Below are positions 41,047 through 51,720 of a DNA stretch of 64,000 nucleotides, piece after piece. The DNA comes from Histomonas meleagridis (taxonomy: Eukaryota; Parabasalia; Tritrichomonadida; Dientamoebidae): NCBI GenBank assembly GCA_020186115.1, contig WSYJ01000113.1, positions 186,001 to 250,000 of the forward strand, written 5' to 3'. Every line of letters starts with the position of its first letter. The stretch's first letter is position 1. The notes under the pieces are model-generated. The model saw only the letters and a program-made list of their open reading frames with translations, was not told the origin of the DNA and made no database searches. A program made the translations under genes and the position numbers.

Positions 41047-42164
41047 TGAAAAGTTATCAAATCATAAAGAAGAGGATTGAAATTACTCAGTATAAGCTGA
41101 AAGAATGTTGGGAGCCTCAGAATCAAAAATCTCACAATTTTAGTAAGAACTGGCTACGATGTGATTCCAATTTTATCATCACATGTGTACTACATGTTTC
41201 ATATGACAAAAAATAAAGGTTACTCACCATCTAAATTGCACATATCGCACTCACCATCCTGGAATAAATTCCAAGGATTTCGCCCAAAAATTCTCATTTT
41301 ATGACGACGGCTGCTTTCAAAACATTAACCATGAAATGCCAAATGGGCGTCAAAATAAGTAGACCCTTTGGATTTGAAGGAATTCCAGAGAATCTTATTC
41401 CTTATATTCAAACTAATGATTTTCTTGATAATTTATCAACAGGTAACTTTAGGTCAGCAATACATTTTTTTCAAGAACTCACTATGAAAAAAACAGACGA
41501 AAACAAATTTGATGAGAGTTATATAAACTGTGGATATAGACATATTCTCTTTCTTGCAAGAACCAAAGAATACTCCATGCAAATTTCTATGTTGATCTAT
41601 GCAACAAACTTGTTTCCACATTTGGTCATGGCCTAGGCAAGAAGCTCGAAAACAAGTTTTTCAAACATATCAATAAAAATAAGGAAAAAAGGTCACATCG
41701 CAAGAATACAAAACAAGTTGAAAATGAAAATCGTGAAGAGTTTGATAATTTTTCATTACTTACACCAATTTTTAATGATGATTTACGACAGCTGATTTGG
41801 ATATCACAAAGAATACCACCTGAAGACAGTAGAAAGTGTATTGTTGTCCACAGAGAACATGTATGGGCTGCTAAAGCTGGGTCATTGCTTTGTTTAAAGT
41901 ATTTTGTCGAACAAAAGAATGCAGATCTTAAAATACTCGAGGGCTTTTCTACTTTAAATCGAAATTCAATGGCATTCGCATTGTTAAATAATGATTTAAT
42001 GATGGTAAAATACCTTTTGGAAAGAGGTGATAAGTAATTTTTATACATTATTCGGGTGTTATCAAAGCGAATATGCATATAAATATGCAATAAAAGACGC
42101 AGACCAAGAATTCGTTGATTATGTAGAAGAGTATACGAGAGCACACCCATATTCACGTGAATAA
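41047..42164 (+). pseudogene. Ankyrin-like protein gene, broken by several frameshifts
   Basis: Successive frames make one protein: a short 5' frame from 41047 (MKSYQIIKKRIEITQYKLKE) ending in TAA near 41215, then 41301-41636 (RPFGFEGIPENLIPYIQTND), then after a one-base slip near 41630 FGHGLGKKLENKFFKHINKN through HVWAAKAGSLLCLKYFVEQK and MMVKYLLERGDK, then another slip near 42040 to FGCYQSEYAYKYAIKDADQE and a stop at 42164. Helix pairs near LLCLKYFVEQ and MVKYLLERG are ankyrin-like. The coding signal is well kept, so decay is recent. No precise family. Confidence 0.65.
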
Positions 42165-42403
42165 AAATATGTTATAACGCGAATTATAAAGAATCTAATC
42201 ATTGATTTTATTAAAATAAAAATTGAAAAATTATAATTATGGAATAGGAAATACTGCATATGACTTAAAGGCATATAAAACTTATCAAAAATCAACATTG
42301 GAACTTAAATCAACATTTTTGTTTCAAATTATTTTTGTTCTACACTTTAAACAAATAAAGCAAACTGTATAAATAAATAAAACATATAAAAATATTTACA
42401 TAA

Positions 42404-43942
42404 TCAAAACAAACAAGAACTGTTACCATCATTACCTTCTTCAATCAGAGTATCCTTTTCATTTCCTTCATCCTCGTTCACGCCCAAATTTTCTTCGTCA
42501 TCGCCGAACACCAAATCATCCCAATCTATACAAACATTCATTTTTACCAAAAATCTCAATTGCTCAGCCATCACATTTCTTGCCGAAGCTTCTTCTTTAT
42601 TTTCCTCGATAATTTTTTTCGGTTGAATTTGTATTTGATTTTTTTGTTTTTTATTATTAATATTCGACATCAATTCATTATTATTATTAATATTCCCATT
42701 CATACTCACGAAAATTATTTCATCAAACACAACATTTGATTCACACATTGGACATTTAGCATAACCTTTTGCTATGATCTGCTCGACGGCATCAATTAAT
42801 CTAAAAGCACAATCTTTACAATGTACAGTTTTCACATATGGATCATGTCCATCTATTATTGTATTTCTTTTCTTTGCAATATCACTCACAATTTCTTCCG
42901 ATGTTTTCAACTCAACGAATCTAATCACAAACCATGTTAAAAAATTATTCATCTTAAAATTAGTGAATTGTATATTAATTTGTTGTTGTGTATTACTCCC
43001 ATCCGTTAACATGAAATAATGTTCATTCGTTCCATATTGATGACAATGTATTTCCATATTATCAAATAACAACTTACATATCGGATATTGCTCCGGCATT
43101 TCTTCATTAGCACATATAAATGTACCAATAGCAATATATTTCTTTTCTTTGACACTTAATGAGTACTCAAATCCATTGTAATTGAGTGCAACATTTCGAT
43201 AAACAAGTTTGCAGCCTTTTGCGGGATTGAAAATGGGAGGATATGGGACTTCTTTAAGTTTTTGGCACATCGCTGGCGATTGAAGTTGTTCTGCAAAATA
43301 TAACACATAACTAAGACTGTTTGGTATTGTGGAATATAATTGGACTACAAATTTAATAAATTGCTTTTGACGCTCTTCGCGCTTCTTACTATGAGGACAC
43401 CCAAATAATCGAAAAAGAAGATCAACTTTGTCTTCCCCAAGATAAGATAAAATGGCATTAAGCTTTTGTATGCTCTCTGGAAATAAAGTTGACGCTGCAT
43501 TGTTTGGTGCTACATTAGGTGGTTGAGTTGGGTTGGGAGGTGGTTGCTGCTGTTGCTGTGGTTGTTGTTGTGATTGCATCATCATTTGAGATGATGCTTG
43601 TTGTGGTGAAATCATGGGAATACTTGCAACTTTGGGGGCAGCTTTGGACCACTTTTTGTTCTGTGGAATTTGTGAATGCATAAATGAATACATTGGATAT
43701 TGATTTTGTGAAATAGGACGCGAGTGACGTTGTTGTCCCTGATATTGATACTGTTGCTGAAGGACATTGACTGGAATTTGGTTAGGTGGTACTGTAGCAT
43801 AAGCAATACGTTGAGGATTTATTGAGGCTTGACGATTTTGCATATTCATCTGATTTGGATATTGCATCTGTAGTGGGACTGCATTTGGGCTCATTTGGAC
43901 AGGTTGGGAATTTGGTGGATACCCAATATACCCCGAATTCAT
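42404..43942 (-). CDS. PIAS/Siz-like protein with Gln-rich N-terminus, 512 aa
   Basis: Residues 1-150 are low-complexity Gln/Pro/Asn (QQQPQQQQQPPPNPTQPPN). A folded middle region (about 160-360) has beta-strand patterns similar to the PINIT domain of PIAS proteins: CKLVYRNVALNYNGFEYSLS, then MLTDGSNTQQQINIQF and FLTWFVIRFVEL. It is followed by a cysteine-containing block VHCKDCAFRLIDAVEQIIAK then KCPMCESNVVFDEI, which resembles an SP-RING with fewer ligands. PIAS proteins are nuclear SUMO E3 ligases. An acidic C-terminal tail (DDLVFGDDEENLGVNEDEGN) fits a SUMO-interacting region. Assignment is tentative; a RING-less transcription cofactor is the alternative. Confidence 0.5.
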   Translation of the reverse strand: MNSGYIGYPPNSQPVQMSPNAVPLQMQYPNQMNMQNRQASINPQRIAYATVPPNQIPVNVLQQQYQYQGQQRHSRPISQNQYPMYSFMHSQIPQNKKWSKAAPKVASIPMISPQQASSQMMMQSQQQPQQQQQPPPNPTQPPNVAPNNAASTLFPESIQKLNAILSYLGEDKVDLLFRLFGCPHSKKREERQKQFIKFVVQLYSTIPNSLSYVLYFAEQLQSPAMCQKLKEVPYPPIFNPAKGCKLVYRNVALNYNGFEYSLSVKEKKYIAIGTFICANEEMPEQYPICKLLFDNMEIHCHQYGTNEHYFMLTDGSNTQQQINIQFTNFKMNNFLTWFVIRFVELKTSEEIVSDIAKKRNTIIDGHDPYVKTVHCKDCAFRLIDAVEQIIAKGYAKCPMCESNVVFDEIIFVSMNGNINNNNELMSNINNKKQKNQIQIQPKKIIEENKEEASARNVMAEQLRFLVKMNVCIDWDDLVFGDDEENLGVNEDEGNEKDTLIEEGNDGNSSCLF

Positions 43943-44158
43943 TCCAATGTTATTGCACTTTTATTTAACGTATTATATATATATATATATTTAGGGCACC
44001 CTCAAAATACATAGTCAGCAATTCAATTGAACTCTTCATAAATGATCATTTTAAAACTTAATTTTAATATTGTTCATCAATTTTTATTTTTATTTTTATT
44101 TTTTTAAATTTAATGCAACAAAAGAATAATTACAGAAAATTAATTTTAATCTAAAAAA

Positions 44159-45073
44159 TTAAGCAAAGTATTTCGATTGAAGTTCTTCAGGTATGACTCT
44201 CTTATCGTCTGGTACAGCGTCGAATATTACAAATTCTCTTTCCTTCTTATCATTAATTTTCAAAACAGATGCGACGTTCCCAGAACGATAGGAATAATTT
44301 GGGGCGGACCAAACCGTTACGAGCTTTTCCTCGTTGAAATGGTATTGATAACCTTTCATAACAAGTTGATGTGCACGACAAATAAGTTGAAGGTTATTAA
44401 TGTGACAAAATTGATTTGTTATTTCTTGCCCAAATAAGTATCCAGCTCCACGTGAGTTTGGAGCCCATTCTTTGACATTTTCGGGATCACTCCATGTAAG
44501 ATCACAAAGTGGACCTTTCATTGGAAGCTCAGCTCGACGGTTTAATAAAGGAATTTGTTCAACAAATTTGATATCGGGTGATAATCCTCCATGTGTACAA
44601 AATATGTCGGTGTCAACCATGGCTGATATTGGAAGAAGATCAAAGATTTCGTTGAATCGCTTCCATGGTCCTTCATGGCCAAATCTTGATTGACATTCAA
44701 TGTTAAAGCCATACTCATGATTAACATCACGACATTCATGATTTCCACGGAGAAGATATATATTGTTGGGATATTTGATCTTCAATATAGCAAGATAGCA
44801 AAATGTTTCAACAGAGAAAAATCCTCGATCAACATAATCTCCAAGGAATAAATATCTATTTCCTGAACCAATTCCACCAGATACACGGAACAACTCGAAG
44901 AGATCAAATAATTGCCCATGAATATCACCACAAATAACAATCGGGAGTGGAAGCATTAATAAAGTTGGTTCTTGATATAATATTTCAGCTACCTTGTCAA
45001 GAAGCAAGAGTACTTCGTTTTCCTTTAGGAATTCGCCTTTTTCAATTGTTTCCATCCATTTATCTAATTCCAT
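44159..45073 (-). CDS. PP2A/PP4/PP6-type serine/threonine phosphatase catalytic subunit, 304 aa
   Basis: I start at ATG 45073 (MELDKWMETIEKGEFLKENE), which gives the canonical size of about 305 residues; the longer frame starts at TTG and adds 49 unrelated residues. The metal-site motifs are GDIHGQ, GDYVDRG, RGNHECR and, further on, THGGLSP and CRAHQ. VWSAPNYSYRSGNVASVL and the short N-terminal helix are PP2A-group features, closest in style to PP4/PP6. The terminal tail ends KYFA rather than the DYFL needed for PP2A methylation. A dinuclear-metal phosphatase, cytosolic and nuclear; regulatory partners not seen. Possible partner of shugoshin (inference). Confidence 0.93.
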   Translation of the reverse strand: MELDKWMETIEKGEFLKENEVLLLLDKVAEILYQEPTLLMLPLPIVICGDIHGQLFDLFELFRVSGGIGSGNRYLFLGDYVDRGFFSVETFCYLAILKIKYPNNIYLLRGNHECRDVNHEYGFNIECQSRFGHEGPWKRFNEIFDLLPISAMVDTDIFCTHGGLSPDIKFVEQIPLLNRRAELPMKGPLCDLTWSDPENVKEWAPNSRGAGYLFGQEITNQFCHINNLQLICRAHQLVMKGYQYHFNEEKLVTVWSAPNYSYRSGNVASVLKINDKKEREFVIFDAVPDDKRVIPEELQSKYFA

Positions 45074-45429
45074 ATTGCAACAGATTTGCTGTATAAATGT
45101 TTCAAAAAGTGGGAAATTGAGTAAAACCGAAAATGAATATTTTTTTCCAATCATCCAAAACAATAACATGCTAAGATCACAACATTTTAGTATATCAAAT
45201 TGCTCAATGATCGCAATCAATTGAATTATCTTGGTAATTTTTATTGAATATTCATATTCACAATTAATAATACATGTATTTATTGATTCAAAAAATTAAG
45301 TTTAAACATAAATACCATCAAGGTGTAATGACAAACATAATGCTATAACTCAAAATCATCGTTAAGTTTGTTTAGAAAATTGTTCTTTATTTAAACGGTC
45401 ACATTGATGCTGTTTTGTTTGATGTAATT

Positions 45430-45437
45430 TCATATTG
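45430..45437 (+). promoter_or_regulatory. Initiator-like TCATATTG
   Basis: It starts 10 nt before ATG 45440. Confidence 0.4.
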
Positions 45438-45439
45438 CT

Positions 45440-46783
45440 ATGCAAATTGGATACAAAGCGAAAGCTAAAAAGAACAGAGGGGAGCAACTTCGATGCGTTG
45501 ATACTGAGACAATTTTTCAAGAAAATGAAGCATCAATCAATATCTTACAAAATTTAGATTCTTGTTTTTCGAATCAAATAATTGATGCATTAATGAAAAT
45601 AAGTGAGTTAAAAGAGCAAAATGAAATGTTATGTGATCTAATTGATTTTCAAAAATTACTTATCAAAATTTTAAATTTTTCAACTGATGAAGTGCCAAAC
45701 GACTTAAAAATGTTTTGCATTTATCAAATAATGCAAATCATATATCCAAAGTTGGACATATTTTTTAAAGAATCCATTGATAACTTTATTGAAATTAATT
45801 TAGAAAACAATTGTAACTATATATTTCTCATTAATTCCATAAAAATTTTGATATTAATCATACCTAAGATCACAGGAATTAATTCACAATTCAAACATGT
45901 TATCTCATTAATTAACAAACAAATTAATTTACAAACTAAAACACTATCAATTGAAGAAACGTATACATTAAATGAATCATTTCTTCGTCTTATTCATAAC
46001 TATATATTAATTCTCCACAACAATGACGAAATGAAAAAGATAACAATTTATGTATTCCATAAGTTCAAACAATCGAAGAACATGACTATCATCAAACAAT
46101 GTTTAAATATATTCCATAACATATCATTAATATCATTTCCAATCTTTTATGAGTTATGTACTGAAATAAATTTAATTGAAGTTATAATGTCGTTTTGGAA
46201 CATATACATTCCATACTACAAAAAGATTATTCCAATCATCAAAAACATTATCTTAACCATAAATGACATTAACTTCATACGGAGATACAAATTCATGGAA
46301 AATTTAATAGGAATAACAAACAAAGAAATACCTGAAAACGTTTTTATCGAAGTATTACAAATTATAATTATTATGTGCGAAAAGTTCCCGAAGTTGATTA
46401 ACGTGTTAATGAACTTCAGAGACTTTTTGGTGAATGTCGAATCTTTAGTGACATTAAATTCGTTCTCTTTCGCACAAAACGTTTGTAAATTGTTTGTGCT
46501 GATCATAAATTCGTCGGCCGCTAATGGCCAAGTTGTTGTGAATGAATTTAATGCAATTAAACATTTGATGAATATGCTATGGAACGGAAACTTAGAAATG
46601 ATAAAAAACGTTTTTAACGTTTTCATAGAGATATTAAATTACGATAACTATCATTTGTACTGCCAAACAATGCTGAGCGAGGGGATAATGGAGCTGCTGG
46701 ACGATGACGACCTGATACCGTTAACTGACGAAACGTTTGAATTGAATTTGAGGCTGCTCCAAATCGTTGAGGAAAACCGTTAA
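45440..46783 (+). CDS. Armadillo-like helical protein, 447 aa
   Basis: The N-terminus MQIGYKAKAKKNRGEQLRCV is basic, like a short importin-beta-binding arm. The rest is a solenoid of hydrophobic helix pairs (IYQIMQIIYPKLDIFFKESI, ILILIIPKITG, FLRLIHNYILILHNNDEMKK, LMNMLWNGNLEMIKNVFNVF) without enzymatic motifs. Importin-alpha-like proteins of trichomonads look like this, but the Trp/Asn cargo array is not evident. Similar solenoids make up the C-terminal half of the kinase at 59257. I call it armadillo-like only. Confidence 0.6.
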   Translation: MQIGYKAKAKKNRGEQLRCVDTETIFQENEASINILQNLDSCFSNQIIDALMKISELKEQNEMLCDLIDFQKLLIKILNFSTDEVPNDLKMFCIYQIMQIIYPKLDIFFKESIDNFIEINLENNCNYIFLINSIKILILIIPKITGINSQFKHVISLINKQINLQTKTLSIEETYTLNESFLRLIHNYILILHNNDEMKKITIYVFHKFKQSKNMTIIKQCLNIFHNISLISFPIFYELCTEINLIEVIMSFWNIYIPYYKKIIPIIKNIILTINDINFIRRYKFMENLIGITNKEIPENVFIEVLQIIIIMCEKFPKLINVLMNFRDFLVNVESLVTLNSFSFAQNVCKLFVLIINSSAANGQVVVNEFNAIKHLMNMLWNGNLEMIKNVFNVFIEILNYDNYHLYCQTMLSEGIMELLDDDDLIPLTDETFELNLRLLQIVEENR

Positions 46784-47399
46784 CGTTTTTCATATAACAT
46801 TTCGTATCTTCATCAATAAAAACTGATTTAATTTTTGTTGTCTTTCAAAGAAGAAGACAAGCGACGGCCGCTGCGGGAATTGAAGTGCAGTGCTTAGCAA
46901 GGGAAAAGTTCCGATTTCATATGAAATAATCGAAAACCGCAGAACTACAGACCAAACATATTCTCAGTTTCGACGCCGATCAAATTGTATTGAAAAATTC
47001 GGTTTTTAAAGATTGAAAGAAACTTCATTTAAATGCAATCAACATAGCTTATATGCCTCTATGTAGTGCACCTACCTGTTTGTGACTATTTTTCCACTTG
47101 AGGAAATTTAGCAAACCGGTTTTCGTCGCTCGTTTGGAGTAAAACTGATGAATGCTGATGATCGTTACGGTTTAATAATCGATATTTCATGAAATATCGT
47201 TTTCAGTGAAAAGAATTTCAACATGATGAGTTCTAACAAAAGTTGCATTTCTCTGGAGAAATCGTTGAAAAAAGGTCAAATCGTTGAAAAAAGGTGGTTT
47301 TCAATATCTGACTTCAGAAAAAGTTCAATTCAGTATAACACAAAACTTTTCCAAAATGCTAGCAAGCAAGCTTGATCGGCAACACAAGCATTTGAAAAA
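46784..47399. other. Intergenic, moderately GC-richer than the surroundings
   Basis: AACCGCAG...GACCAAAC...ATATTCTC near 46943-46972 resembles the flank at 10568-10590 beside the Tc1 element, suggesting a dispersed repeat. Near 47265-47295 AAATCGTTGAAAAAAGGT occurs twice in tandem. No gene. Confidence 0.35.
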
Positions 47400-49280
47400 A
47401 TTCATCACACTCGGTTGCGTTTAATCTTTTTTATTTGTTTTGTCAGTGCAAATGAAACTCCTGACTTTGTTGTTAAATGTGAAGACAACCATATTGTTCT
47501 CAATTAGACTGGAACATTAACACCACCAAATTCAACATATACAGCTTATTCAAGTCCGAATGGATTGAATTGGAGACCTCTTAGTGCATTTGATTATAAT
47601 ACAACAACAAGTATTCGAGTATATCCATATGACGAATCGTCTTGTTATGAATTTCATTTTGATACAGAGGACATTGATAAAAGCTGTTTTCCTTCATATG
47701 CAATGCTGAAAGCTTGGATTGAAGGTGCCACATATTACAGTTCTAATGTTGGAAATAGAGTTGATGGTTTAGGTTATAACCCTTATACTAACGAATCAAT
47801 CATTCATGTTGATCCAATTCCTGTAGTTGATTTCAAAAAACTCACATTCGAACAACTGAAAGAATATGATACCATTGTTATTGGATTCATGGATATTAAC
47901 GGAGGTGTTGAAGCTGTTCCAAGTGCTGAAATGCTTCAATACCTATCAGAATACATCGATCTTGGCAATGGTGTTTAACTTGGGCATAACACTGCTGGAT
48001 ATTATTTTGGAAATGATAATAGTTATGGAAAATTTCTCAAAAATTTGGTATATTATTAGGAACTGATGAATGTTGATTCATCATATTGTTCAAGTGGAAC
48101 ATTATCAACACGATGGTATCGATATTATAGCGATGAAATGCGAGTAATACAACGTGGCTTATTAACTAATTATCCATAAAAATTCCAGATGGAAATTTAA
48201 CAATTAACATAACACATTCAAATAGTAATGTCGCGGTTGGTGATGTATGGATGGAATTAGGTGAACCAATTTATTTTAACATTGAAGTGAGCTCCGATTA
48301 TACTGAATCGAAGAATTATGTATTAAATCTTAGTGGATATGATGAATTAAGATATGGAAATCCTTTTTATTATTCAACAACTTATATGAATACAGCTATG
48401 ATTCAAATTGGTCATCTTGGCGGTGTTGCCCAATTATATGAACGAAAATTACTTGCAAACACAATATATTATTTATATTAAAGGACTCCATTACTTTATA
48501 TGTATGATAATTCTGTTATTACTCCTATATTAAATTCTTCTTATGTACAACGTATTGATAATCAAAGAAGTGTTGAATTATTTACTAATAGTATTGTAGA
48601 CACAATATATTATAAAGTAATTGGTAGAAATTCAGATTGAATTAAAGAATATGAGAAAAATATTAATGAATTTATATTAAAAACATATGCAGAAGAATAT
48701 TATTATATAATTTATAAAAATGAAAATACAATAATTACAAATGAAAATTTAAACAAATGTTTGAAAACTAATAAAGTTATATCAAAAATTATGAATGAAG
48801 TTTACATTCATGCTGCACCAATTGATAATTTTGGAAAAATTGGTGAAACAGTACATTATTTCATGGAAATAAATCCAACAAATACATATACTATAAGTAA
48901 TACATATACTGAAACAAATGCATTCATACAAAGTAATACATTTACTGCGTCATATGATTTAATATCAAGTTTATCTGAAGTTACAGTTTTAACCAATGTT
49001 ATATTATCACATTCATATATTTTAACTTCTTTTGAGTCAATAACATTAACACTTTCTTATCACAGTTATTATATCAATTCATTCACACAAACATTAATAG
49101 ATTCACAAGAGACTTATCTTATAATGAGTTACATTTATTATGAATACACAGCATTTGCATATACTACGGAATTCCGATTTTATTCGAATTTCTTTACAAT
49201 TTCAAATGAAAGTATTCACAACAATAGTAACAACAATATTATTATAATTATCGTTTGTGTTGTTATCGTATTATTATAAT
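47400..49280 (+). pseudogene. Large secreted/surface protein gene with several stops
   Basis: One protein can be followed through several lesions. A signal-peptide-like IFFICFVSA precedes NETPDFVVKCEDNHIVLN, then TAG near 47503, WRPLSAFDYNTTTSIRVYPY, PVVDFKKLTFEQLKEYDTIV and IDLGNGV, then TAA at 47976 and LGHNTAGYYFGNDNSYGKF, TAG near 48057, a frame slip near 48178 (KIPDGNLTINITHSNSNVAV), TAA at 48479-48481, TGA near 48638. It ends in a Thr/Ser/Tyr-rich segment and a membrane helix NIIIIIVCVVIVLL. The piece FEQLKEYDTIVIGFMDINGG plus GHNTAG is typical of a trichomonad surface family of unknown role. Clearly a pseudogene, still easily readable, so recent. Confidence 0.75.
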
Positions 49281-49735
49281 AATAATTTCGATATTTGTTT
49301 ATGTTGTAGATGATCCTCTTGCAAATGACTTCAATGACGATGATTTTGTTCATCTTTGATGAGAAAAGTGTCGGAATTGTATGCTTTATATCATAAGAAA
49401 AATATTTTATCGTATTGGCAACATAACGTGTTTTAGTTTTGTGTGATTATCTGGTCGATACGAACCATCCATTTTCAATTATAACGTTGTATCTTAAGTT
49501 TTATTTAATTTTCCTTGTCAACGACTTTAATAGAACTCATTTAATATTTGTTTAAAAATGTTTTAAGGGAATTCCAAAATTGGTGGTTAAAAAACAATTT
49601 TCTCACCAAACTTAGAATTATAATACTATCGAAAGAAAAAAAGGTGTTTATTTTATCTAATATAAGTATATATGAAAAATGCTTAAATATTGTTTGAGAA
49701 GTTCTTTTCATTTCATTCACAAAAACAATCCCATC

Positions 49736-49972
49736 TTATGATTTAGTTGCTTGAGTTTTTTGTGCAAGTTTGATATCACGCACCATAATTGTAACACGGT
49801 TTGCATGAATAACGCAAAGATTTGTATCTTCAAAGAAGCCAATGATTTCACGAAGAGAAAAAGTGCCTTGTTACAATAACTGGTGTTGGATTACATATCT
49901 CATTAGGACAGAGTGATTTACGAGGAGTCTAACCACAGTAGATTTACTGGCTGTTTGTTTTGTACGTACTCA
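49736..49972 (-). pseudogene. Histone H3 pseudogene with internal deletion
   Basis: On the minus strand the H3 tail is recognisable (RTKQTASKST, then in another frame TPRKSLC). After a short garbled stretch it continues GTFSLREI, jumping straight to [20 protein letters not shown] and [15 protein letters not shown]-stop. In intact H3 about 50 residues (most of the alpha-N to alpha-2 core) lie between the LREI and GLFEDTNLC blocks, so the core is deleted. The N-terminal ATG is lost, and a TAA lies in the tail frame. The changes from canonical H3 are more numerous than expected for a fresh copy (QKTQATKS at the end), so it may derive from a variant H3. Confidence 0.75.
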
Positions 49973-50219
49973 GGTAAAAAAAAACTTCCCGCCGTATCAT
50001 ATTGTAAATTTAAATAATATTAGGAATTAACATTTAATATTTATTGGAATAAATCGCGATTTCTAGTAAATATAAAAACTGACCGTTTTTCATCATTTTT
50101 TTGAGCATCTGTTTTGCTGAATCTTTTCATTGATCAATGACACTACATATTTTAATTGCTGTTAAACGACTTATGAAAAAAATTCCAAATTTTTTTTGAA
50201 ATTTTACATTATTAAATGT

Positions 50220-51720
50220 TATATAAAACAAATAAATATTTTTAACATTAATATCAATTCCTTCTTGTTTAAGAAGTAATTTAACAATTTCTATATAACC
50301 TTTTGAAGAAGATTTAATAAGTGCTTTTTCATATAATTTAAATCAATTCCAAATATTATTTAGAAACATCAAATTATTAAAAAATATTTTAAATAAAACA
50401 AATAAATAGTATTAGCATTAATATCAATTTTCTTGCTCAAGAAGTTCTTTAACTATTTCTGTATGACCATATTCAGATGCATACACAAGTGCTGTATCAA
50501 ATAATTTAAATAATTTCCAAACATTATTTTGAAATATAAAATTAGATAAAAAAATAATAAATTAAACAAATGAATATTTTTAGCATTAATATCAATTCCT
50601 TTATGTTCAAGAAGTAATTTAACTATTTCTGTACAACCAGTTGAAGATGCCCAAATAAGTGCTGTATCAAATAATTCAAATAATTTCCAAATATTATTTT
50701 GAAATCTGAAATTATCAAAATAAATATCAAATAAAACAAACGAATATTTTTAGCATTAATATCAATTCCTTCTTGCTCAAGAAGTAATTTAACTATTTCT
50801 GTATGACCATTTTCAGATGCCATCATAAGTGCTGTCCAAAATAATTTAAATAATTTCCAAATATTATTTTGAAATAGAAAATTATTAAAATAAATATTAA
50901 ATAAAACAAATAAATATCTTTAACATTAATATCAACTCCTTTATGTTCAAGAAGTAATTTAACTATATATATATTCCCTTTCCAAGATGCATACATAAGT
51001 GCTGTCCAAAATAATTCAAATAATTTCCAAATAATATTATGAAATATCCCAAAATTATTATAATAAATATTAAATAAAACAAATAAATAGTTTTAGCATT
51101 AATATCAATTCCTTCTTGTTCAAGAAGTAATTTAGCTATTTTTGTATAACCTTTACAAGATGCTTTCATAAGTGCTGTTTTAAATATTTTAAATAATTTC
51201 CAAATATTATTTAGAAACATTAAATTATTAAAATAAATTTTAAATAAAACAAATAAATAGTTTTAGCATTAATATCAATTCCTTTTTGTTCAAGAAGTAA
51301 TTTAACTATTTCTATGCTGTCATTTAAAGATGCATAGATAAGTGCTGTTTCAAATGATCCATAATTGCAGTATAAAAATATCAAAATGAAATCTAATTCA
51401 TTCAGATAAACAGTAAAAAAGTTTGGTAAATATCGCTTGTGTTAACATAAATATCATTTTGTTCAATAAGCATTTTGAATATCTCAATATTATTATGTTG
51501 TGATGCCCAAATAAGTGCTGTTTTAAATGATCTCAATTAATTCCATACATCATTAAAATACACCAAATTTTAGAAAGATATTTTAAACATAACTAAAAAA
51601 CATTTCTTGCATTAACATTAATTTCTTCTTGCTCGAGAAGAAATTTAACTAATTCAATATTCCCATATTCAGATGCAACTATAAGTGCTGTATTAAACAA
51701 TAACAATAAAAATCAATTAT
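50220..51720 (-). pseudogene. Array of about nine separated ankyrin units (locus 4)
   Basis: Units recur every 167-177 bp (landmark IDINAK near 50226, 50401, 50577, 50744, 50912, 51085, 51258, 51435, 51605). Each is about 100 bp coding for GHTEIVKLLLEQEGIDINAK or variants, then about 73 bp of spacer with a recurrent ending AATATTTGGAAATTATTTAA and ACAG just before the next unit. Neighbouring units are in different frames. Only the unit ending at 50744 has C|GTTTGT after the repeat, the same donor as the ING intron and in the correct phase; in most others the G is A (ATTTGT). Downstream of the DUF3447 remnant at 51679-52933. Confidence 0.5.

Noticed and set aside
45074-45220. 49-codon N-terminal extension of the phosphatase beginning at TTG
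   Set aside because: The phosphatase has canonical length and N-terminus from ATG 45073; the extension matches no phosphatase.
49928-49938. Plus-strand acceptor-like TCTAACCACAG
   Set aside because: It is antisense to the H3 pseudogene with no donor or coding frame; coincidence.
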